Below, piece by piece: positions 26,609 to 35,568 of a stretch of DNA of 38,661 bases. The position numbers were made by a program, and so were the translations under genes. The stretch spans positions 1 to 38,661 of the forward strand of contig NZ_NSGF01000034.1 of the NCBI RefSeq assembly GCF_002294995.1, in the 5' to 3' direction. The notes under the pieces were generated by a model. The model did not search any database and was not told the DNA's origin. It saw nothing but the letters and a program-made list of their open reading frames with translations. Numbering within the stretch: position 1 is the stretch's first letter; every line of letters starts with the position of its first letter. The stretch is from Mesorhizobium sp. WSM3860. GTDB lineage: Bacteria; Pseudomonadota; Alphaproteobacteria; Rhizobiales; Rhizobiaceae.

Positions 26609-29600
26609 TTATTGTCCTCGGCTTGAGCGTTCTCTGCTTCTCGTGGAAGACGCTAAATGCGCTCGTGCGTTATTGCCGGCCAGCAAAGGCTGCGGGTCGG
26701 CGGTGAGGGTCTCGAGGGGCGGCGGCCGTTGCCCTACACTCAATGGTGCCATCGGCGCCTGGATAGTTTCCCCGGCGCCGACCCCGCGATTGTGGCCGTG
26801 GTGATGATTATCGTGCATACGCTGAGCTGTTGGGGACATGGTGATGGTAGTGCCGGAGGCACCGGAGACATGTGATATCTCGGCAGCGGGCAGAGCGGCT
26901 TCTCTTTCGCTGCACAGGAAAGCGTAGAGTTCCTTCACGCAAATGCGAGCGTCCTTCTTGTCTTTTTGAAAGGGCGGGACGATGGGCAACCTGATGTCGG
27001 CCTTTTGGTAGAACGGACTGCGCTCTTCGTACAGCTGGTCAACCTTCTGCTCGATCTCGGCGCCCTGCAGCAGCGGACGGCTGGTGTCTTTCTTGAGGCG
27101 CCTGCGGAGCTCCTTCAGCTCGGTGTCGAGCCAGATCGACCTCCCCTTATTTAGGATCAGGGCTTGATTAGTGTCGTTGCCAAAGCAGCCGCCGCCGGTT
27201 GCGATGACGATAGGCCCTCTCTCCAGCTGCTTGGCCAGCTCTTTGGTCTCCAGGTCCCTGAAGTGCGCCTCGCCGCGGCCAGGGTCGGCGAACATCTCCA
27301 TCAGATTGCCGTGCTCGGCGACTATACGCTTATCGATGTCGACAAACTCCACCCCCAACTCCTTGGCAAGCTGGGCGCCGATGCTCGACTTGCCGCTCGC
27401 CGGCATCCCGACGAGCACGACCGGCCGCGTACCGAGAGCCGCGAGGATCTCGCCCGCTTGCGGGGAGCGAGCGACCGCAATCTGTTGTCTTGCGATTGTG
27501 GGCGACCTGGAGGTCCCTGCAGCCCTCGACCTGCTTTCTCCTGACGAGCCCCAGTGTAATATCTCCCAGGCGCCAGGGGGAATAGGGACCAACTCGCATT
27601 CGCTCTGCGCGCGCTGCGCGAGCTCTGCCCGGTAACTGGCCGGCGTATGGAACTCGACCTCGAAGCGATAGTTCTGCGCAGTTCTGAATGCCGTGTGAAC
27701 GCCGCGTAACCTCGGCGTGTCCATCCTGATGAACCAGTTGGTGGTCTCGACCTCGCTGCAGTCCCGCTCCTCGAAGGCTAGTGCCGCCTTCTTGAATGCG
27801 CGCGTAAAAGCCTCGTCCGGGATTTCGAAGACATGGCGCACGGCATTGGTGACCAGCTGGGCCTCTGGCGCCGCGCTCACGCTCTGGCCGGTCAACTCGT
27901 CGGCTGTCCAGACCTGCCCGCGCGACCGTTGGTCAAGATGCGGCACCTTCACCTCGATGCCGTCGTGCCGCAAAAGCTCGGCAACAGCATGCACAGTTTC
28001 GGTAATCGCGCTTTCTTGCGCTTCGGCGGGGGCGGCTTCGAGCCTGGCGCGCTCCAGGGCCTGTTCGCTGCTCAGCGTTATCCTGCTGGCAGGGTCGTCG
28101 GCCGAGATTGCTAAGGCGCTGGGCAGGATGCGCTTTTCGACGGCGAGTCTGATCGAGGCCTCCATGACCGAGGCCGCCAGCGTGGGGTTGTCCTTCAGAT
28201 CCGCCAGGCTGCCATCGACGTCGAACCGGCCCTGGTGGAGCTTTGCCGCCTGCGCCTTGACATAGGGCGCCGGCTTGAAGCCCGGCCTGCGCTCCAAGAG
28301 CCGCTGCAATTCGGTAGTTTTTTGCATGAACACCCGCGCACCGGTATCGGACTTGTAGGCGTCCGTGCCGACCTTGATGCCGACGCTCAACAGGTTGATG
28401 GCACTTTTATGCAGATCGTCGGGGTTGTAGCCGTCGGGCCGCGGATCGATGCGCGGCTGGTAGTGGTTGAGCAGGAAGTCGACGCGCTTCCTGGCATCAG
28501 CGGTTGCCGGATAGGATTCGCTGAGTTTCGGGAAGAGCGCGGCCGCGTCGGCGCTGACGGCAGGCTTCGCGCCGGCTGAGGCCACGGATCGCGCTAACTG
28601 CTGCTTGACGTCCGACTCATGAGCCGGCTCACTGAGCTGCCGGTTCCAGTCCTGGAGCTCGGCCACTAGCAAGGCGGCCAGTTCGCAGGCCACCGGATGC
28701 TTGGCGGCCTTGCTGTCTTCCCCCGCCCTGGTGATAAGATCATGGAGGGTATGGCCATCCGGCCGATCTTCCTGCAACAGTGCGCGGATGTCGGCCTTGA
28801 GCCCAGGATGAATGCCCTCGTAGGTGCCGAAGATGGCACGCTCGGCAAACCAGCGTTGCGCCTCCTGCGGCTGCGCCAGCACGTTGCGCTGCAGGCAGCT
28901 GTAGGTCTCCAGCACCAGCCCGGTGGCCGACAGGATCTGCTTGGACCGGCTGAACTGGTAGTCGCCTTTCTCAATGGCCGGCGTGTGCGACTTCGGGGGC
29001 TTCATCGAGGCGATGCCGAGCGCCTGCAGCTGCGCGTCGAACTGGCGCACATGCTCGTAAAGGCGAGGCCGGTTGCCGATGATGACGACGGCGTCGCCGT
29101 CAAAATCGCCGTCGAGCATTTTTTGTTCGACGCTCGGAACCGCAACCAAAGAGCCGGGCGCGAACACCTCCGTCGCCTGCAGGATGCCGACGCACTCCAG
29201 CGCGGTGTCGGCCTTGACCCGGTTCTTTTCCTCCAGCCAGCGCGAATGGCACTTTACGTCCTCCGCAGACATCACCACCCCGCGGTCAGCGAACTCCGCC
29301 GGCCACATTTCGTCGGGCACAACGATCAAGATGCCTTTGGCAAAGAAGGTCGGATCGTCGGCGGCTAGCCCAGCCCCCGACCTGTGCGCGACGTTGAAGC
29401 TGTATTGAAAGGCCACGCACCGATCCAGGAACGCGGCGGTCCGATCGCCATCGCGCGCCGACCTGACCCGGTCGGGGGCGAACGGGCGCAGGTTGGGCTT
29501 GTCATAGGGGGAGCGTCCGACAAGCACGCCGGCGTCACGGGTCAAGGTCTTGCTCTTGCCCGTCGGCACATGCAGGCATTCGTCGCTCGACGGTACGGCG

Positions 29601-31798
29601 ATAGCGCCCGAACCCTCGATGTGCCCGCCCGTGACGGTCCGGAACACCTCCTCGAGGGTGAGGCTTGGATGGGTTTCGAGCCAAGCCAGAGCCTTCTCGC
29701 GGGTCTCCTGTGCCACCTCGACACTGCGCGGATAATGTTGCAGCGCCGAGGGCGGTAGCGCCGATTGGCTATTACCGGCATAGGCAGGCATCCGCTCGGG
29801 AGCGTCGTGGCGAGCCCGGGCAATGGCCGGCATGCGCTCGGCCAGTGAGGCCCTGATGAAGCCGCAGCCGTCATGCGGCCGCAAGGCGATCTCGCCGTCT
29901 CGCCCCTGGACCCGGAAGGGATGCCCTGCGCCTGCGGGGCGGTCGGGCAGAAGGGACAGCTTGAAGCACCCTTCCAGCGCATAATCATGCGGGCCAATGT
30001 CGGGGATGCCCGGCGGCGCGGCAAATCCGCGGCGCTGGGTATAGTAATAGGCTTCCTTGAACGGCGCCCAGGCCCGCGACAACTGCTCAAAGGCCGTACC
30101 CGGAGCCGTCTCGGCATAAGGGATCGCCAAAAGCTTGCCGCTTGGGGCCTCTTCGGGCGCGAAGGGCAGGTGAGAGGCAAGCTGGTTCAGGCTCTTTTGC
30201 GGCGGCTTCAGTTTGCTGCCGCCGAACAGGTCCATGCGGTAGGGCACGCCCTCCACGGGGAACGTGCGTGTCAGCATGGCGCCGGTCGGAGTTCCCTTTA
30301 GTTGCACCGCCACCACCGGCACCGCGCCCGAGGTCAAGCGGTGGAAAATGGAATACCGCAATTCGGCTTCGCTGGCCAGCGGCCGGCCTTGCATGTCGAC
30401 CACCGGCAGCCGCATCAGTCCGGCATCGCCTTGCGGCGGTCTCGGCTCGTGGTCCATGGTCTGAAGGACCCGATGGACATCGAAGCTGGCGGCCGCATGC
30501 TGGGCCTGGACCATCGATGCGTTCTGCGCCATGAAGGTGTCGAGCGCTTCGAGCGGCTCTTTCGCCTCGATCTCGGCGATCACGTTCCAGCTCATGTAGG
30601 AAAGGTCGGCGTAGATGAGGGCCCGGGAACTGTCCAGGATCTGCCTGGTCTTGCCCTGCAGCTCTTCCTGCCTGGCCTGCAAGGCGAGTTCGTCGCCGTC
30701 GACATAGGGCCGCCGGTAGAGCGTCTCCAGCACCGCCCGGGTCTTGAGCACCTGATAGATCGAAAGCGCCGGGCAGCGGCTTGCATTGGGACCGCTGGTG
30801 CGCTCGGCCTGGCCTGCGTTGAGATGGGCATCGATCTTGTGTTCCACCACCGGCTGGATGGCGTTGAGCAGGTTCAGCGCCGGTCTGCGGTGCCAGCGCA
30901 ACACCGGCTTCGGGCTGCGAGCTAGGGGCAGCAGGGAGGCGCAAAGATTGCCCATCGTCTCGAGGTTGTTGTCGAGCTCAAACCCGGGATTGGCACGTAA
31001 CACCTCGAGCCTGTCCAGCCCCGGCTGTGCCAGTGCACCGAAATCGTCCGACAACTGCGCCTTGCCCAACGCCTTGAATATACTCGCTATGGCATGGACA
31101 TCGGCCTGCTGCAGCCGATCCTCGGCATATTGGAGGTAGTGCGCCAGTTGATGCAGTCGGTCCTTCAGCAAGGCGGGTTCGGCGACCTCGCCGGCGGTCT
31201 CTCCCTCCTCGATGCCCCGCGACAGACCGTTGGCGATCCTGACAAGGGCAGGCGTGCTGAAAGCGCTGAAGCGACGGCCCTTGGAACCGAGCTCGCCGGC
31301 GATGGCAACGATCGCCTTGCGTGCTTTTTCTTGTTCCGGCCACTTGCCGAAACCGTTCACCAGATTGGCCAATTCTTGATCCGAGAATCCGTCGAGATTG
31401 CCGTCGCGGCCAACCACCACGCCGGCGATGGCAAGCGTCGCTTCACGCGTCTTCTGCTGGTCCGGCCATCTGCTGAAGCCGTTCACCAAATCAGCCAACT
31501 CTGAACACGAAAATCTGTCGAGATTCCCGTCGCGAGCAACCACCGCGCCGGCGATGGCAAGCGTCGCTTCGCGCGTCTTCTGCTGGTCCGGCCATCTGCT
31601 GAAGCCGTTCACAAAATCGGCCAACTCTGAATCCGAAAATCCGTCGAGATTGCCGTCGCGGGCAACCACCGCGCCGGCGATGGCAAGCGTCGCTTCGCGC
31701 GTCTTCCGCTGGTCCGACATTGCGTCGGAGATGCGGTGCGGGCCTCCTTCGTTATCAGATCGCCCTGCTGGTCCGGCCAACTCTCCGGTGATGCCCAT
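26609..31798 (-). CDS. Giant effector: SKWP repeats, RNA-polymerase-like DFDGD motif, shikimate kinase domain, T4SS tail
   Basis: 1729 residues from the ATG at 31798 (GGAGAGGGA Shine-Dalgarno; upstream Met at 31819 is less likely). Residues 30-197 are four 42-residue repeats ending GFSRWPD/GFGKWPE, like the SKWP repeats of Ralstonia RipS and Xanthomonas XopAD effectors. The central part has LVGRSP (762-764) and LDGDFDGDAVV (Asp898, Asp900, Asp902), the metal-binding signature of two-barrel RNA polymerases. Residues ~1460-1610 form a shikimate kinase with Walker A GMPASGKSS, DID, GGG and SRPLL. A His cluster (1662-1669) follows. The last residues, RAHLASSTRSRERSSRGQ, fit R-X7-R-X-R-X-R. M. loti mlr6361, a type III effector, has SKWP-like repeats plus shikimate kinase; the tail here indicates VirB/D4 export. 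No tts box and no good vir box was found upstream. Confidence 0.85.
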   Translation of the reverse strand: MGITGELAGPAGRSDNEGGPHRISDAMSDQRKTREATLAIAGAVVARDGNLDGFSDSELADFVNGFSRWPDQQKTREATLAIAGAVVARDGNLDRFSCSELADLVNGFSRWPDQQKTREATLAIAGVVVGRDGNLDGFSDQELANLVNGFGKWPEQEKARKAIVAIAGELGSKGRRFSAFSTPALVRIANGLSRGIEEGETAGEVAEPALLKDRLHQLAHYLQYAEDRLQQADVHAIASIFKALGKAQLSDDFGALAQPGLDRLEVLRANPGFELDNNLETMGNLCASLLPLARSPKPVLRWHRRPALNLLNAIQPVVEHKIDAHLNAGQAERTSGPNASRCPALSIYQVLKTRAVLETLYRRPYVDGDELALQARQEELQGKTRQILDSSRALIYADLSYMSWNVIAEIEAKEPLEALDTFMAQNASMVQAQHAAASFDVHRVLQTMDHEPRPPQGDAGLMRLPVVDMQGRPLASEAELRYSIFHRLTSGAVPVVAVQLKGTPTGAMLTRTFPVEGVPYRMDLFGGSKLKPPQKSLNQLASHLPFAPEEAPSGKLLAIPYAETAPGTAFEQLSRAWAPFKEAYYYTQRRGFAAPPGIPDIGPHDYALEGCFKLSLLPDRPAGAGHPFRVQGRDGEIALRPHDGCGFIRASLAERMPAIARARHDAPERMPAYAGNSQSALPPSALQHYPRSVEVAQETREKALAWLETHPSLTLEEVFRTVTGGHIEGSGAIAVPSSDECLHVPTGKSKTLTRDAGVLVGRSPYDKPNLRPFAPDRVRSARDGDRTAAFLDRCVAFQYSFNVAHRSGAGLAADDPTFFAKGILIVVPDEMWPAEFADRGVVMSAEDVKCHSRWLEEKNRVKADTALECVGILQATEVFAPGSLVAVPSVEQKMLDGDFDGDAVVIIGNRPRLYEHVRQFDAQLQALGIASMKPPKSHTPAIEKGDYQFSRSKQILSATGLVLETYSCLQRNVLAQPQEAQRWFAERAIFGTYEGIHPGLKADIRALLQEDRPDGHTLHDLITRAGEDSKAAKHPVACELAALLVAELQDWNRQLSEPAHESDVKQQLARSVASAGAKPAVSADAAALFPKLSESYPATADARKRVDFLLNHYQPRIDPRPDGYNPDDLHKSAINLLSVGIKVGTDAYKSDTGARVFMQKTTELQRLLERRPGFKPAPYVKAQAAKLHQGRFDVDGSLADLKDNPTLAASVMEASIRLAVEKRILPSALAISADDPASRITLSSEQALERARLEAAPAEAQESAITETVHAVAELLRHDGIEVKVPHLDQRSRGQVWTADELTGQSVSAAPEAQLVTNAVRHVFEIPDEAFTRAFKKAALAFEERDCSEVETTNWFIRMDTPRLRGVHTAFRTAQNYRFEVEFHTPASYRAELAQRAQSECELVPIPPGAWEILHWGSSGESRSRAAGTSRSPTIARQQIAVARSPQAGEILAALGTRPVVLVGMPASGKSSIGAQLAKELGVEFVDIDKRIVAEHGNLMEMFADPGRGEAHFRDLETKELAKQLERGPIVIATGGGCFGNDTNQALILNKGRSIWLDTELKELRRRLKKDTSRPLLQGAEIEQKVDQLYEERSPFYQKADIRLPIVPPFQKDKKDARICVKELYAFLCSEREAALPAAEISHVSGASGTTITMSPTAQRMHDNHHHGHNRGVGAGETIQAPMAPLSVGQRPPPLETLTADPQPLLAGNNARAHLASSTRSRERSSRGQ
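31208..31711 (-). repeat. Four 126-bp tandem repeats coding SKWP-like units
   Basis: Units at 31711-31586, 31585-31460, 31459-31334 and 31333-31208. The first two are nearly identical in DNA, the third is close, and the fourth has diverged. The array has probably expanded or contracted recently; related effectors have up to about 15 units. Confidence 0.9.
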
Positions 31799-31889
31799 AT
31801 TCCCTCTCCGATCCAGCAAAACGCATCGCCTAAGCCTGTCAACAACAGGGCATCATTGGTTTGAGTGCGGTCACGCGAGCCTGCAGCGG

Positions 31890-32035
31890 CGTGCTTGAAA
31901 AGCCGCAGCATTCACGCAACGGCAACTGCCTCGACAACGCCGCAATGAAAAGCTTCTTCGGCATTCGATCGCTCCGACATCAGGGCTGAAGCTCAACGGG
32001 CTGAAGCCTGTACAAAACGCCCATAAATCGCTATG
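31890..32035 (+). pseudogene. 3' remnant of an IS3-family transposase (OrfB)
   Basis: Plus strand reads NGNCLDNAAMKSFFGI, the conserved block holding the last catalytic Glu (usually GNC-DNA-MESFF, here Lys replaces that Glu), then a stop. In another frame KLNGLKPVQN matches the terminal LxGLSPVQYR block. It abuts the upstream region of the giant effector gene. Confidence 0.75.
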
Positions 32036-32098
32036 AACTCGCCCGACTTACGTGGCGAATCTGCGGTTTTCGTTGCGGTACAGATCGAGCGATATCGG

Positions 32099-32419
32099 TC
32101 AGGCAGCGTTCGAAATCCAGTTCAAAAGAGCTGCCTTCGGTTTGGCGCCGACCGAGAAATCGGCCACCTCGCCGCCCTTGAAGATCGCCAGCGTCGGAAT
32201 GGAGCGCACGCCCAATTGAGTGGCGAGTTCCGGGTTTTCATCGATGTTGAGCTTGGCGACCTTGATCTTGCCTTCCATCTCGACGGAGATTTCGTCGAGA
32301 CTCGGAGCAATCATCTTGCAGGGATCGCACCATTCGGCCCAGAAATCGACAACGACGGGTGCTGCGGATTCCAGAACCTCCGACTCGAAGTTATTGATAT
32401 CGACTTTCACGGTAACCAT
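32099..32419 (-). CDS. trxA: Thioredoxin with WCDPC active site
   Basis: 106 residues, full-length cytoplasmic thioredoxin (VVVDFWAEWC at ~22-31, cis-Pro in RSIPTLAIF, then GA-PK--L). The active site reads WCDPCK where nearly all thioredoxins have WCGPCK; the codon is GAT instead of GGT. Both cysteines remain, so disulphide exchange should work, but residue changes between them alter redox potential. AAAGGAACAGCC precedes the ATG. It lies between IS3 debris and a virD4 fragment and is probably a second, accessory trx copy. Confidence 0.92.
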   Translation of the reverse strand: MVTVKVDINNFESEVLESAAPVVVDFWAEWCDPCKMIAPSLDEISVEMEGKIKVAKLNIDENPELATQLGVRSIPTLAIFKGGEVADFSVGAKPKAALLNWISNAA

Positions 32420-32569
32420 GGCTGTTCCTTTGACCGAAGATGTTGAACCACATGTGACGGTGCGGTGATATTTCCCACTATCACCGACAGCACCGGGATC
32501 CGGTGAGAAAGTATCTGCTTCATTAGCGGCACAATACCCGCCGTTGCTTGTGCCCTCGATCTCTTCTCC

Positions 32570-32765
32570 CTTCTGCTCCCACTAAATGGCGTAGCAGATG
32601 CGGCGACTTGCTGAGTAATCGGGTTTGGCTCCGGCAGTCGCCCCGTCTGGCCATGGAGGATTCGCCTTAGTATGTGGTCTGAAAAGTATTCCGCTTTGTT
32701 CAATATCGAACGCCGATTGGAGCGTGTCCTTTAATGAAGATCCAAAATTCTGAAGCGTCAACTCG
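32570..32765 (-). pseudogene. VirD4-type coupling protein, C-terminal fragment
   Basis: Minus strand reads FIKGHAPIGVRY, then after a frameshift AEYFSDHILRRILHGQTG and RLPEPNPI. This aligns with the C-terminus of the intact VirD4 in this window (IKGLPPLKLRKVRYFSDRIL, LPEPAPL) but differs enough to come from another lineage. No start or motor domain is present. Confidence 0.75.
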
Positions 32766-32798
32766 AAACGGGTTACACTCGTAATGTGGTAGATCGGA

Positions 32799-32985
32799 CA
32801 TGCTGGATCTGGCTCCTAATCATGGGATATCCGAAGCCACGATCTACAATTGGAAGGCCAAATTCGGCGGCGTGGAAATTTCCGAGGCGAAGCGGCTGGG
32901 GCCCTGGAAGAGAGGCCGAAGAAGCTTCTGGCCCAGCAAGTGCTCGACGTGGCCGCGCTTCGCGAACTGGTTTCAAGAATGTATG
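32799..32985 (+). pseudogene. IS3-family OrfA remnant
   Basis: Plus strand reads HGISEATIYNWKAKFGGVEI and SEAKRL, then after one frameshift ALEERPKKLLAQQVLDVAAL and RELVS. This is the helix-turn-helix and leucine zipper of IS3-family (IS407-like) OrfA, with the 5' end missing. Confidence 0.8.
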
Positions 32986-33199
32986 ACCCGCCCCGCCCGT
33001 GCAAGGGTCGTCTTGATCAGGACGGTGCAGTCTACACAAATGTATCCAGCCTCTTGCAAGTGGGCCGCTGTTGCGGCCAGGCCATGATGAGATCCGCGCG
33101 TGCCGTTCCTAGATAAATGGTCCGGGCTTAGTGGCTACCGATGCAAACGCCGTTGGGCCCTACCCTGGACTGGTACACCTTGCCGCCAGACGATGCTGC

Positions 33200-33680
33200 C
33201 CGAGCCGCCGGCCGGCCGGTCGCGCGCATTTGTGGCCAACGTCTATCCTAAGGTCGATCCGGTCGGGTTTGCGACCGGGTTCATGGTTTCACCTAACGTT
33301 CTTCTGACCAAACTGGCACGTATTTCAGGATCCCGGCTGGGTAAGAGGAACCGGCGCCAACATTCTTCAAAGTCGCGCTTGGTTATAAAGCCGGGCATCG
33401 GCAGCCACCATGCCGCCGGATGTCCAAGCAGGCACAGGAATCAGAAGAAGTATGGATTTGAGCCCGAATCAAGTGATTTGGATTACGACCAGGACGATTT
33501 CTGGCTCTGCTTGGATGAGGATTTCTCGGCGTGTTTCGGCGAAAATACGGGTGACGAGTTGAGCAGGCGGCTTGGCACCCGATTGATCCTCAGCAGGACG
33601 GACACTGCGGCTCATCAGACCGGGGCAGTTACGCGGTCGGTGAACTCGGAACCGAAGGTCTGTCGGTCTGCATATAGACG
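33200..33680 (+). pseudogene. Possible trypsin/V8-like serine protease remnant
   Basis: Plus strand reads VGFATGFMVSPNVLLT, the conserved start of bacterial trypsin-like peptidases, where the catalytic His block (NNHV) should follow but is replaced by unrelated sequence. Pieces further on (FEPESSDLDYDQDDFW, and AWHPIDPQQD in another frame) fit the same family loosely. Truncated and frameshifted. Confidence 0.45.
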
Positions 33681-33736
33681 CGCCCGCTTACAACCTGACT
33701 CTCGAAACATACATGCAGCGGATGGTGGGGCACTTC

Positions 33737-34234
33737 TCAGCAGAAACCAAGAGCATCCTGGCCGGAGAGAGGCTTTTCGTAGAAGATCACGGCATATCCG
33801 TGCAACCTCCCTTTCCCGCGGCGAATATAGCCGGCCGTCTCATAAAGCCTTTGAGCCCCTACTTGGATCGTTGTCGTCTCGAGCACTATGCATTTGAATC
33901 CGAGAGCAACGGCTCGCGATTCCAACTCGCTAACAATCCTTCTTCCAAGCCCACGTCGTTGAAAGGCGGGATCGACCCGTATACGCTTGAGTTCTGCGAT
34001 TTCATCGTCGACAGGTTGCAATCCGCCCATAGCAGCGAGCTGGGGACCAATATGCGCAACTACGAAGTCTCCGCCAGATTCGATATATGCTTCTCCGATG
34101 TTGCGTAAATCATCCTCCCACATCCCTTCCGGACCATACACACCAACAGCCTCAGATGCACTCCTATGCAGGTGCCATACATTATCGACATCCTCACGTT
34201 CAAACCTACGAAAGATCACGTCGTCTTGAAACAT
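33737..34234 (-). CDS. GNAT-family N-acetyltransferase
   Basis: 165 residues. The acetyl-CoA site is clear: LKRIRVDPAFQRRGLGRRIV (motif A, QRRGLG) preceded by AAMGGLQP. The C-terminal ETAGYIRRGKG fits the end of the fold. AGGTGA precedes the ATG. It starts 61 nt after the PrnB-like stop on the same strand, so both may share a transcript. The acceptor substrate is not predictable. Confidence 0.87.
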   Translation of the reverse strand: MFQDDVIFRRFEREDVDNVWHLHRSASEAVGVYGPEGMWEDDLRNIGEAYIESGGDFVVAHIGPQLAAMGGLQPVDDEIAELKRIRVDPAFQRRGLGRRIVSELESRAVALGFKCIVLETTTIQVGAQRLYETAGYIRRGKGRLHGYAVIFYEKPLSGQDALGFC

Positions 34235-34295
34235 CGACCATCACCTATTGGACGCCTGCGAGGCTGGCATCGCGCTCACAAGACGTTTGTGCCTG

Positions 34296-35486
34296 TTAGC
34301 TTTGATCCGCCGCCGTTAGCAGCCGCTGTGAAAGCACAGCGTCCATGCTTTCCCACTCCTCAACTCCGGCGATGGGGCGACCGGGTTCAACCGTATATTT
34401 CAAAGCCGTCTTTCGGTGCATCCGGGTGAACCGGTCCAGCGCATAGACACAGGACGCGTACAGCTCTCGGATTTGAGTGCATTTCCCCTCTATCACGGGC
34501 GAGACGGTTGCTATTTTAGGAAAGGCCGCTTTCCCCTTAAGCCAGTCTGGCTGGGCCCCCGTGCTCCTCTTATCTGAAGACAACCAGCCAAAGACCGCAC
34601 CAATACATCCTCGCGGGTAGTATTCCGACAGGCGATAAACATCCCTATAGAATTTCGGTTTTTGGCGGAAAATTTCTTCACCGATTAGTAGCACAGAAAC
34701 CGCGACAACGCGCGCCGAGAATCGGCCGCTTGGAGCCAGCCTATTCTTATAAGGGTTTTTTCCGTAGAACTCACGAAATTCGCCAAATAGATCGGGCGAC
34801 ATATGATTATGAAAGCGGGTCAGAATGTAATTCGCCGACTCCAGGCGCTCTAGGCACAGTGTAAGACACCGGCGCGCATCCGCCCCGACCTCGTCACGCA
34901 ACTCAAGCAGGGTGTCCACTGCGAACTGCAAATCTCTCTCAATGAGTTGATGACCCAGGCAAAAATCTCGCTCCTCGACCCCAGCTGAGTCGAGGCAGTA
35001 TACGCGCGGATCGCTCTCCACCGGATTGGTAAGGATCATATCTTCATAGGAAAGAACATTTATGCTAGGCTCCCGCTCGCAACTTAAGGCTGCAATGCGC
35101 TTCAGCGGCTCTCCCACCGTTAACTCCGCATCGTGATGGTTAAGTCCCGCAAATGCAGACATCTGATAAGCAATATTGAGGAGATATTGGATGTCTGTCT
35201 TGGCTACCCCAAACTCCGACTGTTTCAGATTCAGCAAGTGCGCCTCATAGTTCCCTGCCGCTAGCATGGCGTTGATGCTATGCCCAAGCGCCTTGACAGC
35301 TTCAGCTCGCTGTTCACTATTTTTGATCTCCGCGATACGGTGCGGGAGTTGGTCGGCGACAAAATCGCTAATAATCCCAAGCGGGCGTATTCGCAGGCGG
35401 CGATCGATGCGGTCCGCTAGGTGAGAAAATATCCCCCGCACCGCCCGCTGATCAGGCGAGGCCGCGGAATAACTTGGCACGTTCAT
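34296..35486 (-). CDS. PrnB-like protein (indoleamine 2,3-dioxygenase superfamily)
   Basis: 396 residues, no membrane segments. By eye it follows PrnB, the haem protein that rearranges 7-chlorotryptophan in pyrrolnitrin synthesis: TNPVESDPRVY (PrnB WNPTAADAQRSY), MSPDLFGEFREFYG (ISPQVFYDELRPFYE), APSGRFSARVVAV (the LGPGAVEMPLFVL region) and DRFTRMHRKTALKYT with His357 at the place of the PrnB proximal haem ligand. The rest is divergent, so the substrate could be tryptophan or another indole. AAAGGAG lies 11 nt before the ATG, and a near-consensus vir box is 83-94 nt upstream. A GNAT gene follows. Confidence 0.6.
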   Translation of the reverse strand: MNVPSYSAASPDQRAVRGIFSHLADRIDRRLRIRPLGIISDFVADQLPHRIAEIKNSEQRAEAVKALGHSINAMLAAGNYEAHLLNLKQSEFGVAKTDIQYLLNIAYQMSAFAGLNHHDAELTVGEPLKRIAALSCEREPSINVLSYEDMILTNPVESDPRVYCLDSAGVEERDFCLGHQLIERDLQFAVDTLLELRDEVGADARRCLTLCLERLESANYILTRFHNHMSPDLFGEFREFYGKNPYKNRLAPSGRFSARVVAVSVLLIGEEIFRQKPKFYRDVYRLSEYYPRGCIGAVFGWLSSDKRSTGAQPDWLKGKAAFPKIATVSPVIEGKCTQIRELYASCVYALDRFTRMHRKTALKYTVEPGRPIAGVEEWESMDAVLSQRLLTAADQS

Positions 35487-35568
35487 TTCTTCAGGGCTCC
35501 TTTGGTTTTTCCTGGGAAGTCAAGGCGCGACGGAGTTGCACTCGCGCTACATCGCTGTCAGCTTGAAA

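Noticed and set aside
26657..31504. Many plus-strand ORFs opposite the giant effector gene
   Set aside because: They are antisense readings of a high-GC coding region with no domain similarity of their own.
31799..32098. tts box (TtsI site) or vir box before the giant effector
   Set aside because: No stretch fits the tts-box spacing around TCGAAAGCT. GCAATGAAAAG near 31942 lacks one base of the vir box and is explained by IS3 transposase coding sequence.
33713..34108. 131-codon plus-strand ORF
   Set aside because: Antisense to the GNAT gene, whose CoA motif is clear.
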